Of a stretch of DNA of 64,000 bases, positions 63,562 to 64,000 are shown in pieces. Source of the stretch: Gordonia insulae. Its GTDB lineage: Bacteria > Actinomycetota > Actinomycetes > Mycobacteriales > Mycobacteriaceae. The stretch's first letter is position 1. Each line of letters starts with the position of its first letter. The stretch lies in contig NZ_CP033972.1 in assembly GCF_003855095.1 (NCBI RefSeq), positions 1,798,001 through 1,862,000 of the forward strand, given 5' to 3'. A program made the translations under genes and the position numbers. The notes beneath the pieces are model-generated. The model did not search any database, had not been told where the DNA came from, and was given only the letters and a program-made list of their open reading frames with translations.

Positions 63562-64000
63562 ATGACTGACACAATCGACGACGTCCAGAAGACGGTTCGG
63601 ACCTCGACCGACGAGCCGCCCACCACACCACTCGAGATCGGCGTCGAGGCCTACATCTCGAGAGATTATCTCCGCGCCGAGCGGGACAAACTGTGGAACA
63701 AGGTGTGGCAGCAGGTCGGCCGGGTGGAGGAGATCCCGAAGGTCGGCGACTTCCTGACCTACGAGATCATGGACGACTCGTTCATCATCGCCCGGTCGGC
63801 GCCGGACACGATCAGCGCCTATCACAACGTCTGCTCCCATCGTGGCCGCCGTCTGGTGGACACCCCCGAGGGCAAACGGGAGGCGAAGGGCAAGTGCCGC
63901 ACCTTCGTCTGCGGATTCCACGGCTGGACCTACGACCTCGAAGGCCGCAACACCTGGGCGGCCGAACGCGAGGACTGGCCGACCGGTCTCACCGAGGAGA
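63562..64000 (+). CDS. Rieske non-heme iron oxygenase, large subunit (3' end off window)
   Basis: 146 codons visible, ATG with GGGAGA RBS, 27 bp after the SDR gene. Rieske 2Fe-2S domain: NVCSHRGRRLV (C91, H93) and CGFHGWTYDLEG (C117, H120), the CxH-x23-CxxH pair. The mononuclear iron domain lies past the window edge. The opening VEAYISRDYLRAERDKLWNKVWQQVGRVEEIPKVGDFLTYEI is typical of ring-hydroxylating or demethylating oxygenase alpha subunits. It probably starts the attack on the operon's substrate; reductase expected downstream. Confidence 0.9.
   Translation, partial: MTDTIDDVQKTVRTSTDEPPTTPLEIGVEAYISRDYLRAERDKLWNKVWQQVGRVEEIPKVGDFLTYEIMDDSFIIARSAPDTISAYHNVCSHRGRRLVDTPEGKREAKGKCRTFVCGFHGWTYDLEGRNTWAAEREDWPTGLTEE

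Overview
The window is 64 kb of GC-rich chromosome from a mycolic-acid-containing actinobacterium, most likely Gordonia or a close relative. Four things point there: a secreted mycolyltransferase (antigen 85 type), a DesA3-type desaturase with its reductase partner, PE-PPE-type secreted hydrolases, and a housekeeping block in the same order as Mycobacterium tuberculosis Rv1017c-Rv1026 (prs, glmU, TetR, mfd, mazG, lpqU, eno, ftsB-like, DUF501, ppx). The genus is an inference; no 16S gene is present. I see no phage, transposase, CRISPR array or conjugation gene.

Layout. 1-1005: a leftward VOC/SDR pair, the SDR running off the left edge. 1253-4519: two tandem secreted PE-PPE-type serine hydrolases with long acidic tails. 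4583-16125: an envelope, lipid and transport region (HSL esterase, MFS and TDT transporters, aldehyde dehydrogenase, carotenoid oxygenase, secreted lipase, mycolyltransferase, monoacylglycerol lipase, a small coiled-coil protein). 16196-18401: a pirin-MarR-pirin operon behind a palindromic operator; the second pirin carries a -1 frameshift. 18403-26959: SnoaL-like protein and divergent TetR with a long inverted repeat, two luciferase-like oxidoreductases, CDF transporter, DinB protein, a lysin-B-like hydrolase, YibE/F protein and a beta-lactamase-fold protein. 27078-30223: TetR, ferredoxin reductase and acyl desaturase. 30252-33153: hypothetical protein, RecQ and DUF4395.

33167-48124 is the conserved block, interrupted by an efeUOB iron-uptake operon with an IdeR/DtxR-like box and by two small enzymes (GNAT acetyltransferase, LigB-type dioxygenase). 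48814-52446 is an OpuC/ProU-type osmoprotectant ABC transporter whose four genes overlap by 4 bp. 52439-54711 is a TetR/DHA2-efflux divergon with paired operators. Then follow an amidohydrolase, a secreted trypsin-like protease, tRNA-Gln(TTG), a FabG-like reductase, glmU and prs. At 61092 a probable catabolic operon starts (beta-propeller lactonase-like protein, SDR, Rieske oxygenase) and runs off the right edge.

The most notable points are: five exact 30-bp tandem repeats, next to a palindromic sequence, inserted in frame in ppx; the frameshifted pirin; a non-secreted lysin-B-like esterase; a recurrent TANNNT-N6/7-start-codon arrangement suggesting leaderless transcripts; and several long perfect hairpins and operator palindromes. 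I did not find a clearly new multi-gene defence or biosynthetic system. All functional calls come from reading motifs and context; no database search was run.
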